Origin: JBDLID01 sp039715055 | Lineage (GTDB): Bacteria; Desulfobacterota; Desulfobulbia; Desulfobulbales; Desulfocapsaceae | Direction of reading: 5' to 3' | Assembly: GCA_039715055.1 (NCBI GenBank) | Contig: JBDLID010000041.1 | Span: forward strand, 1-23,079 | DNA: 23,079 bases | Part shown: piece after piece, positions 7,210 to 13,953 of the stretch | How the letters are laid out: the number at the start of each line of letters is the position of its first letter | Position numbering within the stretch: the first letter of the stretch is position 1 | Notes under the pieces: model-generated | Told to the model about the DNA's origin: nothing | The model's database searches: none | What the model saw: the letters and a program-made list of their open reading frames with translations, nothing else | Translations under genes and position numbers: made by a program

Positions 7210-8292
7210 TTGACACTGCTTAACCGTTATATCCTCCTCCAGTTTTTCAGGAACTTTCTCATCCTCGCCGCCGGTTTCAGTGCGATCTACCTCCTCATTG
7301 ATTTCTTTGAAAAGATTGACAACTTTACCGGTCACGGGGTTCCTTTTCCGATCATCACCGAATTCTTCCTCCTCAACATCCCGTTTATCATCGACCAGCT
7401 GAGCCCTGTTCTGACACTGCTCGCCGGAGTACTGACCCTGGGGCTGCTCAATCACAACAACGAACTGCTTGCCCTTAAAGCCGGTGGCCTCCCCTTACGT
7501 GCCATCATTACTCCCATTCTTGTCGGAGGCCTTCTCTGCACTATCTTTGCACTGTCTGCAGCCCAATGGGTCCTGCCGGTCACCATTGCCAAGACAAACT
7601 CCATCTGGTATCAACGGGTTAAAGGAAAACTTCCGCTGGGTATCTATCGCAACGGTCGTTACTACTATAAAGGTAAAGACGGCTTTTACTCCTTTGCCAG
7701 ACCATGGCCCAAGCTGGCCGTCTATACGGCATTCTCACACTCCTCCTGGAATGAGGAGTATGACCTCCAAACGCTTGTCAGCTCACAGAAGGCAAGGTGG
7801 AGAAAAAATCACTGGGTCCTCCATCACGGCCAGGTCCAGGAACGTCACGGTGATCGCGATTACACCACCACCCTTTTTAAAGTCCGCAAGTTTGACTTTC
7901 AGGAAACACCGGAGAATTTTTTTGTTCCCGAGTACCAGTCTGCGGAACTGTCCCTGACCGGTCTCTATCTCGATATTCATAAAAAACACAACCCGGTGGC
8001 TGAGCTCAAGGCGGTCAATGATTTTTCCAGTCGGATCTCCTATATTTTCTTAGGGTTGCCGCTACTGCTTCTCGGGCTGCCGGTCCTTCTCATCTCCTAT
8101 AAACAGTGGGGCAAGGACCTCTCCATAGCCATTCCGGCCAGCTGCGGGCTGGCCTTTGTCGCATGGGGGCTGTGGGGTGCACTCCAATCCCTGGCCCAGG
8201 CCGCCTATCTGTCGCCGATTATTGCGGCGGTGACCATCCATATCGTCCTGGCAGCTACCGGGACGATCATGCTCCTCAGGCAGGACAGGTAG
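7210..8292 (+). CDS. lptG: LptF/LptG-family (YjgP/YjgQ) permease of the LPS export system
   Basis: 360 residues. The start is LNRYILLQFFRNFLILAAGF, typical of YjgP/YjgQ proteins. An N-terminal block of three membrane helices (about residues 10-125) precedes a periplasmic beta-jellyroll-like domain (about 130-265), and a C-terminal block of three helices includes SRISYIFLGLPLLLLGLPVL. The LptF-LptG heterodimer with the LptB ATPase pulls LPS from the inner membrane. I favour LptG over LptF from the opening residues, without strong discrimination. The start is TTG, supported by AGGA at 7197-7200 and by the match to the family's N-terminus; no ATG lies closer. Only one such permease is present, so its partner must be encoded elsewhere. 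It is followed after 10 bases by the Cys-rich gene, suggesting one transcript. Confidence 0.88.
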   Translation: MTLLNRYILLQFFRNFLILAAGFSAIYLLIDFFEKIDNFTGHGVPFPIITEFFLLNIPFIIDQLSPVLTLLAGVLTLGLLNHNNELLALKAGGLPLRAIITPILVGGLLCTIFALSAAQWVLPVTIAKTNSIWYQRVKGKLPLGIYRNGRYYYKGKDGFYSFARPWPKLAVYTAFSHSSWNEEYDLQTLVSSQKARWRKNHWVLHHGQVQERHGDRDYTTTLFKVRKFDFQETPENFFVPEYQSAELSLTGLYLDIHKKHNPVAELKAVNDFSSRISYIFLGLPLLLLGLPVLLISYKQWGKDLSIAIPASCGLAFVAWGLWGALQSLAQAAYLSPIIAAVTIHIVLAATGTIMLLRQDR

Positions 8293-8302
8293 CAGGGTTG
8301 CC

Positions 8303-9049
8303 ATGACTGTATTGAGCAATAAAAAAGTTGGAATTGTCGGTATTCCACCCCTTGCGGTCATCCGTGAGCTGAAAAAACAGGACCATATCATTTTTGATTT
8401 GGATGAACCGCAGGTTAAAAAATCCATTGAGCTGGCCTCCGACTATCTCCCCAATGTCTACTGTGCCATCCTGCGCACGGTGGTCATCAATGCAGTCTAT
8501 CTCGATCTCGATAAGATCTATATCGACGTCGGACCCGGCAAATGCGACTGCGCCATCCACACGGCAACGGTTCTCGAAGACAGCCTGCCGGAGATCAGAA
8601 TCACCCGAACCCGCAACCAGGACAGGGAGGATTTCGGTACCCCGCTCTGTCGGACAGAGATGAACCTGCTCGACAAGATGACCGGGATCACCAGCTCGGT
8701 CCAGTCGCCGGAGCCTTATACACCTCTTCCCGCCTGCGAAGCCACAGCCGGTTTCTGGGGTGTTCCGCCCAGAGATTTCTCACTGCTCTCCGTCTTTCCA
8801 GACACCACTCATGTCTACGGCTGGAGCCGCTGCATGGAAAACAAAACCCCTGATAACCTGGAGTTGGAACAACACTACAATCCGGATATTCCCACAGTCT
8901 TCTTTGCCCAGTCGTTCTGCGCCAAAAGCGCGCTGGCCAGGCACCTGGCCGAACGCCACCCTCACAGTCTCTACCTTGACTGCGATGTCACCGCAGGCAG
9001 TTCGGCGATGGCCAAGATCGAAGCCTTTCTTGAACTCTCAGGCTGCTGA
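8303..9049 (+). CDS. Uncharacterised cysteine-rich protein paired with an activase-like ATPase
   Basis: I do not recognise this 248-residue protein. It is soluble, with no signal peptide or membrane segment. It has nine cysteines (54, 81, 83, 116, 145, 177, 206, 227 and the last residue, 248), several in distinctive settings: GKCDCAIHTAT, TPLCRTEMNLLDKMTG, ACEATAGFWGVPP, SRCMENK and QSFCAKSALARHLAERH. It opens with a beta-alpha-like stretch, KKVGIVGIPPLAVIREL. Spaced single cysteines rather than ferredoxin CxxCxxC clusters would suit ligands to a shared cluster or metal at an interface, but that is inference. The ATG has GCAGGG five to six bases upstream, 10 bases after the permease stop; the stop is 10 bases before the activase-like ATG. 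The reading frame keeps neighbour-like codon use throughout, supporting a real gene. Confidence 0.75.
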   Translation: MTVLSNKKVGIVGIPPLAVIRELKKQDHIIFDLDEPQVKKSIELASDYLPNVYCAILRTVVINAVYLDLDKIYIDVGPGKCDCAIHTATVLEDSLPEIRITRTRNQDREDFGTPLCRTEMNLLDKMTGITSSVQSPEPYTPLPACEATAGFWGVPPRDFSLLSVFPDTTHVYGWSRCMENKTPDNLELEQHYNPDIPTVFFAQSFCAKSALARHLAERHPHSLYLDCDVTAGSSAMAKIEAFLELSGC

Positions 9050-9059
9050 TACACTAGCC

Positions 9060-9734
9060 ATGCTCTTTGCCGACTTTGGAACATCGTACTGCAAGCTGTT
9101 TGACAGCAAGGGACCCGAACCCCGCCTGATCCCCACCCGGGAACTGGACAGGTCTCTGCGTGTCGATATTGCCACCGGTCATAACGGCAAGCGCTTTTCT
9201 AACCACTATGTCAACGAGCTCACCGCCCTTGCCCGTGGGGGCCAGGCCCTGATCAAAGAAAAAAATTACACTCTGCTTGACTGCGGCAGCCGTGATATCA
9301 AGTTTATCCGATATGAAAATGGAAAGGTTGCTGACATGGGATGGAACAGCGAATGCGGTGCTTCCATGGGATTTACCGTTGAACTGCTCGGCAGTTATTA
9401 CCGGCTCGACTATTCAAAACTAGCCGTCCCTAAATCTTCATTTTCAGTCACCTGCGGCGTTCTGGGAATGAGCCATATCTTTGATGCGGTTGTCGATGGG
9501 GAGAACGAAGCCGATGCCGTGGCCAAGTTCGTCAAAGGGATTGCGCTCAACGGTTACCATTTCTGCGGCAATCCGGAAACCCTCTACCTGTCCGGCGGAC
9601 TCTGCGACAACCCGCTGTTTGTCGCCTCGCTGCCCTGCAAGGTGCACCCCTTGGGAAGATTTGTGCTGCTGAAGGGCCTGGAGGAATCAGCCGGAAAGTG
9701 TGGAGAGTTACTCCAGGTCAGCCAGACAACATGA
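9060..9734 (+). CDS. Short HgdC/BadF/BcrA-like ASKHA activase ATPase
   Basis: 224 residues. The segment LLDCGSRDIKFIRYENGKV (about 72-90) followed by NSECGASMGFTVELL (96-110) aligns with the DIGGQDSK and NDKCAAGTGRFLE motifs of 2-hydroxyacyl-CoA dehydratase activases. Those proteins are homodimeric, ATP-driven one-electron donors with a bridging [4Fe-4S] cluster. Cys99 fits the first cluster ligand and Cys132 (SVTCGVLGMS) fits the second. The N-terminal ADFGTSYCKLF is a shortened phosphate-1 loop, and YLSGGL (176-181) fits the adenosine motif. It is somewhat shorter than typical activases (about 260). The ATG at 9060 is chosen because residues from there match the fold; a TTG at 9030 would overlap the previous gene. 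No dehydratase subunits (HgdA/B-like) are adjacent, so the client is unknown; the upstream Cys-rich protein is the obvious candidate partner. Confidence 0.75.
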   Translation: MLFADFGTSYCKLFDSKGPEPRLIPTRELDRSLRVDIATGHNGKRFSNHYVNELTALARGGQALIKEKNYTLLDCGSRDIKFIRYENGKVADMGWNSECGASMGFTVELLGSYYRLDYSKLAVPKSSFSVTCGVLGMSHIFDAVVDGENEADAVAKFVKGIALNGYHFCGNPETLYLSGGLCDNPLFVASLPCKVHPLGRFVLLKGLEESAGKCGELLQVSQTT

Positions 9735-9772
9735 CAACCTTTTCCCGATCATAATTGTAACTATTCAGCTGC

Positions 9773-10603
9773 ATGACGTTTTCAGCCACAGACACCACAA
9801 TCTACACCTGCCGCCTGAAGAGTTTTGAGGAAAACCTGGGGCTTCTTCTGGATCGCACTGGACTGCTGGAGAGACTTTCGGGAAATGACACCATCCTCAT
9901 CAAACCGAACCTGGTTGAAGCGCTGGAGCCGCCGATCACCACTCCGGTTCTCCTGGTTGAACTGCTCATCGACTATTTGCGCAACAGCCTTTCCGGCTGC
10001 AGGATCATCATCGGCGAAGGCACAGGTTCACTCCAATACGACACCCATCACAACTTTTCCTTCCTGGGCTATAGTGGCCTTGCAGAAAAAATGGGTGTTG
10101 AGCTCATTGACCTCAATGAAGAGGAGTTGATTCACAAGGAAAACGTGGAATGTAGCCGCTGGCCAGAGATGTACCTGCCCAGAATACTTGATGAGGTATT
10201 TTTACTCTCGGTTCCTGTTCTCAAGGCCCACACCCTGGCCAAAGTGACCCTGACCATGAAAAACATGATGGGCTGCCCGCCACCAAAACATTATCAGGGT
10301 GGCGGCTACTGGGGCAAATCAAAATTTCACCATCGGGTTCACGAGGCAATTTTTGATCTTAACCGATACCGCTGTCCGGATTTCACTCTCCTGGATGCCT
10401 CCATCGGCATGGCCCAGGCCCACCTCTGGGGGAATCACTGCAACCCTCCAGTCAATCGGCTTGTTGCCGGCTGGGATCCGGTGGCCATAGATGCCTACGG
10501 CGCTTCACTGCTCGGCTTCAACTGGCAGGACATCGATCATATCCGGTTGGCCCACGAAGTTCTCGGCCTGGCGGAACCGCTGCAGGTCTGTGAGGTGGAG
10601 TAA
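9773..10603 (+). CDS. DUF362-domain protein
   Basis: 276 residues resembling DUF362 proteins, a widespread family of unknown biochemical role often found near iron-sulfur and cofactor genes. Typical elements are ILIKPNLVEALEPPITTP (about residues 42-59), the acidic glycine stretch IIIGEGTGS, the segment LLSVPVLKAHTLAKVTLTMKNMMG, DASIGMAQAH, and a C-terminal GWDPVAIDAYGASLLGF. There is no ferredoxin-type CxxCxxC, unlike some family members that carry one. A His/Cys-containing stretch (MMGCPPPKHYQGGG) could bind metal, but this is only suggestive. It follows the activase gene after 38 bases on the same strand and probably belongs to the same transcript. The ATG has no good Shine-Dalgarno. It ends seven bases from the convergent lysine-rich gene, with no terminator seen between. 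Confidence 0.8.
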   Translation: MTFSATDTTIYTCRLKSFEENLGLLLDRTGLLERLSGNDTILIKPNLVEALEPPITTPVLLVELLIDYLRNSLSGCRIIIGEGTGSLQYDTHHNFSFLGYSGLAEKMGVELIDLNEEELIHKENVECSRWPEMYLPRILDEVFLLSVPVLKAHTLAKVTLTMKNMMGCPPPKHYQGGGYWGKSKFHHRVHEAIFDLNRYRCPDFTLLDASIGMAQAHLWGNHCNPPVNRLVAGWDPVAIDAYGASLLGFNWQDIDHIRLAHEVLGLAEPLQVCEVE

Positions 10604-10610
10604 ACAGCCG

Positions 10611-10856
10611 CTACTTCTTTTTCGCCGCCTTTTTCAAGGCCTTCTTTGACTTTTTATCCTTCCTGGCCTTCTTCTTGTCAATTTTTTTGGCCTTTTTCTT
10701 ATCCGCCTTTTTTTTCTTCTTCAGCTTGGTCTTTTTCTTCTTATACTTTCGCCTGTCCTCGAGGTCACAGCGGCCCCTCAGTGGGCATCTCGAACACATC
10801 TTGCCCTTTTTGGCGACCTTCTTACAACACTTCTTTTTCAGTTTCTTTTTGGCCAT
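10611..10856 (-). CDS. Small lysine-rich protein with a Cys cluster
   Basis: 81 residues, about half of them lysine (40 by count), with only a short non-lysine island: CC at 10-11, then MCSRCPLRGRCDLEDRRKY. The five cysteines (10, 11, 21, 24, 30) could form a zinc or iron-sulfur site. The tail resembles repeated KKKA/KKAK blocks, as in histone-H1-like nucleic-acid-binding tails. I do not recognise a named family. It probably binds nucleic acid or another polyanion, but this is inference from composition. The ATG at 10856 is chosen; a GTG two codons earlier is possible, and neither has a clear Shine-Dalgarno. A plausible promoter lies about 100 bases upstream. The opposite strand is also open across the region, so coding status rests on the Cys island and promoter and is only moderately sure. 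Confidence 0.6.
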   Translation of the reverse strand: MAKKKLKKKCCKKVAKKGKMCSRCPLRGRCDLEDRRKYKKKKTKLKKKKKADKKKAKKIDKKKARKDKKSKKALKKAAKKK

Positions 10857-10953
10857 GATCACACGATTGGTTGAGTGTTAAACATTCAATAATGAGAATA
10901 CTTGCGAATACCTTAAAGCGGAAAAGGTAAATAGTAAACGACTGAATCCCGCT

Positions 10954-10982
10954 ATGATACAAACAGGGACCGGGCGAAGCAA
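10954..10982 (-). promoter_or_regulatory. Candidate promoter for the lysine-rich gene
   Basis: On the minus strand TTGCTT (10977-10982) and TATCAT (10954-10959) are separated by exactly 17 bases. The -35 box is the same hexamer as in the tRNA-Arg candidate promoter. Transcription would begin near 10947, leaving a leader of about 90 bases before the ATG at 10856. Confidence 0.45.
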
Positions 10983-10993
10983 AATGATCAATT

Positions 10994-11440
10994 CTAAAGG
11001 ATCACCACGGTAATACCGCGATTTTTCTGATTGAGATAACGGTTATTGCGGAGTTGTGGATAGCGGTGAAACAGGCTGCGCACCGGGCCTGATCTGCGCG
11101 AGAGATCCTCTCCCGCGATATAGCTGTTGAGATCACCCCTGCGACAGAGATAATCAAGGGTCTTACGGCACTCCCTGCCGATCACCCCGCCCTTCCCACT
11201 GGAACCATAACCGTGAATAAGGGTGACCACCCGGTAATTCTCCCGCCTTGCCGATGCAAGCTCGACGGTAAGTTTCTTCAAGGCAGTCTCAACCATGGGA
11301 CGGCCTTCCTCCAGGTTGACTGTCTTGTGAAACGACTCAGGCCTGGTTGTTGTTCCACCCTGATCAAGCTTGCTCCTGCAGAATGGACAATGCAATGAGG
11401 AGCCGGGGATCTCGTTACCGCAGACGGGGCAGAGTTGCAT
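10994..11440 (-). CDS. Zinc-ribbon protein with a degenerate Smr-like domain
   Basis: 148 residues. The N-terminus is a zinc ribbon with two CxxC pairs (CPVC at 4-7 and CPFC at 18-21). Residues about 40-100 resemble an Smr domain, the small DNA/RNA-nicking or binding fold of MutS2 and SmrA/B. VVTLIHGYGSSGKGG (71-85) fits the conserved HGxG motif, and the helix around KKLTVELASARREN precedes it. The Smr LDLHG motif reads VNLEEG (41-46), so its His is missing, and cleavage activity is doubtful. The last 45 residues are basic and match nothing I know. The gene lies 26 bases after the Phd-type antitoxin gene on the same strand, in the position a toxin would hold. No clear Shine-Dalgarno precedes the ATG. 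Confidence 0.7.
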   Translation of the reverse strand: MQLCPVCGNEIPGSSLHCPFCRSKLDQGGTTTRPESFHKTVNLEEGRPMVETALKKLTVELASARRENYRVVTLIHGYGSSGKGGVIGRECRKTLDYLCRRGDLNSYIAGEDLSRRSGPVRSLFHRYPQLRNNRYLNQKNRGITVVIL

Positions 11441-11466
11441 GACTGAGACCAGAAAAAACTGACAGG

Positions 11467-11742
11467 TTACCGGTGGAGCCCGGCAACCAGAGTTCTGGCC
11501 CTGGCGATTGCCTTTTCAAGTTTCTTCGAGCGTGAACCCTTGATCCTGCCGATGAGGTTTTCCAGGGCCTCGTCAATCTCGTCTACCTTTTCCTCAACCC
11601 GGTCAAGAGTTGTCAACGGTACCAGAGCGGCCATGGGCCTTCCCGATCGCTCAATGACATAGGATTCATCCAGTAATGCCGCCTTGTCAAGAATCTGGCC
11701 AAAATTTTTTCTGGCATACATGGCTGTGATTGTCTTCTTCAC
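11467..11742 (-). CDS. Phd/YefM-family antitoxin-like protein without a recognised toxin
   Basis: 91 residues. The N-terminal half has the Phd/YefM fold signature: TAMYARKNFGQILDKA, then ESYVIERSGRPMAALVPL, in which the antitoxin dimer binds its own operator. The C-terminal half (about 48-91) is a charged helical stretch (EEKVDEIDEALENLIGRIKG) of the kind that wraps a toxin. Start GTG at 11742 with GGGGAG five bases upstream (11748-11753), a strong site. It follows the rel gene after 33 bases. No RelE, Doc or PIN-domain toxin lies on either side; the next gene codes for the zinc-ribbon/Smr-like protein. Confidence 0.85.
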   Translation of the reverse strand: MKKTITAMYARKNFGQILDKAALLDESYVIERSGRPMAALVPLTTLDRVEEKVDEIDEALENLIGRIKGSRSKKLEKAIARARTLVAGLHR

Positions 11743-11775
11743 CTGTTCTCCCCAAATTTCTTCATTTAACTGGTA

Positions 11776-13941
11776 TCAGTTTCTTGTTGCTGAGATCACC
11801 GCATCCATCTGGCGGAGATGTTGAAGCACTGTCTGCAGATGATTCAGGTCCTCGACCTCCAGGGTGACTGCAAGCTCGGCGGTTTCGGCCGGGGTTGTTC
11901 GTGCTGAAATTTCCAGGATATTGACATCATCGGCATTGATTGCCGAACTGATGGAGGCAAAAATACCTTTTCGGTTTTCCGCACTGATATGAACTTTTAC
12001 CTGATGACGGCTGCTGTTGGACCCTGACCAATAGACCTCAATCCAGCGATGGGGATCACTGGAAAGCAGATTGGGGCACTCTGCCTTATGAACGGAGACC
12101 CCCCGACCGGTGGTAATGAAACCGACAATGGCGTCTCCCGGCACCGGATTACAACACTGGCTCACCTTAACCAGCATATCGTCAATACCGTCGATGCGGA
12201 TAATCGATCCGCTGCCTTCTACCGCCTGGCTGTCATGACGGATCATCAGCCCTGCAAGCTCTTCGGGGCTCATCTCTTTTTCCGGCTCTATCACTCCTCT
12301 CAATTCAGGGGGTTGAAGAGCCTTGAGCAGGGTGCGGACTGTAATATTGCCGTTGCCCACCTTGACCAGCATATCATCCAGGGAGTGACAGTGAAGTTCT
12401 TTTAAAAGTATCTTCACATGGCCCGACTTAACCAGTTTTTTCAAGGTTGTGCCGTTGGCCTTGAGCTCACGCTCACAGATCTCCCGCCCCAGGTTCAGCG
12501 CCTTGACCTTTTCTTCCTTACGGAGAAAGGTACGAATACAGGACTTGGCCCGGCTGGTCTTGGCCAGGTTAAGCCAGCCCCGATTGGGAAACGAGCTCTT
12601 TGAGGTGATGATCTCAACGATATCACCGTTCTGCAGCTCATACTTGAGCGGCACCAGCCGTCCGCTGATCTTGGCGCCGACACAGTGGTTACCCACCTCT
12701 GTATGAATGGCAAAGGCAAAATCAATGGGAGTGGAGCCCTGGGGAAACTCCTTGACCTCACCATCAGGAGTTAAAGCATAAACATCGGGCTCATAGAATT
12801 CCCCCCTGACACTATCGAGGAATTCCCTGGGATCTTCAACATCCTGGAGGTGCTGAACGAGTTTCTTGAGATCCTGGAAGAGTTTGGTGTCCTTGGGATT
12901 GGCACTTTGTCCCTCCTTGTAGGCCCAGTGTGCCGCAATCCCCTCCTGGGCAACACGGTCCATACCCTCGGTGCGGATCTGGATCTCAATGAAATGGCCC
13001 CTCGGCCCGGCAACAGTGGTGTGCATGGACTGATAGTTGTTGGCCTTGGGGACCGAGATAAAATCCTTGATCCGGCCGGGAATGGGCGCCCAGTTGGCAT
13101 GAACAACTCCGAGGGCTTCATAACACTCATTGACGGTGTTGACGATGATACGAAAGGCAACCTTGTCGTAGACCCTCTCAAGCGGAATTTTCTGGGCCTG
13201 GAGCTTTTTAAAGATGGAGTAAAGATGCTTTGGGCGGCCGATAATCCTCTTTGGCCACACCTTATTCTCACCCAGCTTGTTGTGGAGAATGGAGATGACC
13301 TCCTCCACATAGGTCTGGCGTTCTTCAAGGGAACTTTCAAGCTTGGTGGTCAACTCCAGAAACTCTTCGGGGTAAAGAAACTGAAAAGAAAGGTCCTCGA
13401 GCTGCCTTTTCAGCCAGTCAATACCGAGCCGGCTGGCCAGTGGAGCATAGAGATCCATTGTTTCTCTTGCGATCTCACGCTGCCGCTCCTGGTCAACGTT
13501 CTCCAGGGAGCTCATATCCTGGAGCCGGTCAGCCAGCTTGACCAGCAGAACCCTGATGTCTGCGGCAATGGCGAGAAGCATCTTGCGGATATTTTCCGCC
13601 TGGTGGGTCAGTTTGGAGGAGTAATGGACATTATTGATCCGGGTGGAGCCGTCAACAATCTCGGCAACACTTGCGCCAAAGTCACGGCGCAGATCCTCCA
13701 CCTGGACCCCCTCCTTCAAAACCCCGTGGAGCAGTCCCGCCACCACTGTATCCCGGTCAAGGTGCATGGAGGCCAGCGTTGAAGCGACCTCCAGAGCGTG
13801 CTGGATATAGGATTCGCCGGCAAAATGGACCTTGCCCTCATGGACCCGGGATACCAGGTCCCAGGCCCGGTCAAGCGCAGTCAGGTCTACCTCATGGAGA
13901 TAACTTCGGGCAAGGATTTTCAGGCCGTCGGCATTCAGCAT
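11776..13941 (-). CDS. RelA/SpoT-family (p)ppGpp synthetase with degenerate hydrolase domain
   Basis: 721 residues with the full long-RSH layout: HD domain (about 30-180), synthetase (about 225-345), TGS (about 390-450), zinc-finger/helical region (QCCNPVPGD, about 590) and C-terminal ACT domain. Synthetase residues are kept: GRPKHLYSI with Arg236 and Lys238, Asp259 in RVYDKVAFRI, YQSMHT with Tyr303, and EIQIRT with Glu319. The charge motif is RIKD (290-293), the RxKD type of bifunctional Rel/SpoT enzymes, not the EFDD type of RelA. Hydrolase residues are largely lost: HD becomes HG (72-73), the following ED becomes KE (76-77), and HN of the LADRxHN motif becomes QD (141-142). His48 and Asp138 remain. 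It therefore probably makes but does not degrade (p)ppGpp. It lies 12 bases after proS. The ATG has only a weak Shine-Dalgarno. Confidence 0.93.
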   Translation of the reverse strand: MLNADGLKILARSYLHEVDLTALDRAWDLVSRVHEGKVHFAGESYIQHALEVASTLASMHLDRDTVVAGLLHGVLKEGVQVEDLRRDFGASVAEIVDGSTRINNVHYSSKLTHQAENIRKMLLAIAADIRVLLVKLADRLQDMSSLENVDQERQREIARETMDLYAPLASRLGIDWLKRQLEDLSFQFLYPEEFLELTTKLESSLEERQTYVEEVISILHNKLGENKVWPKRIIGRPKHLYSIFKKLQAQKIPLERVYDKVAFRIIVNTVNECYEALGVVHANWAPIPGRIKDFISVPKANNYQSMHTTVAGPRGHFIEIQIRTEGMDRVAQEGIAAHWAYKEGQSANPKDTKLFQDLKKLVQHLQDVEDPREFLDSVRGEFYEPDVYALTPDGEVKEFPQGSTPIDFAFAIHTEVGNHCVGAKISGRLVPLKYELQNGDIVEIITSKSSFPNRGWLNLAKTSRAKSCIRTFLRKEEKVKALNLGREICERELKANGTTLKKLVKSGHVKILLKELHCHSLDDMLVKVGNGNITVRTLLKALQPPELRGVIEPEKEMSPEELAGLMIRHDSQAVEGSGSIIRIDGIDDMLVKVSQCCNPVPGDAIVGFITTGRGVSVHKAECPNLLSSDPHRWIEVYWSGSNSSRHQVKVHISAENRKGIFASISSAINADDVNILEISARTTPAETAELAVTLEVEDLNHLQTVLQHLRQMDAVISATRN

Positions 13942-13953
13942 ACGATCTTGTTT

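Noticed and set aside
8760..9059. Upstream extension of the activase reading frame to an ATG at 8760
   Set aside because: It overlaps about 290 bases of the Cys-rich gene in another frame, and the added residues match nothing; the fold begins at the ATG at 9060.
10646..10881. Plus-strand frames rich in Ser/Phe opposite the lysine-rich gene
   Set aside because: They are low-complexity mirrors of the AAG/AAA lysine codons, with no ribosome site or recognisable motif.
10907..10925. ACCTT...AAGGT hairpin as a third copy of the repeat family
   Set aside because: The five-base arms match the element ends, but the outer GGGT/GGCC bases and the AAAATT parts are missing and no 4-bp duplication is present.
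12850..13782. 310-residue plus-strand open frame
   Set aside because: It lies wholly antisense to the rel synthetase and HD domains, which are clearly coding; it shows no domain of its own.
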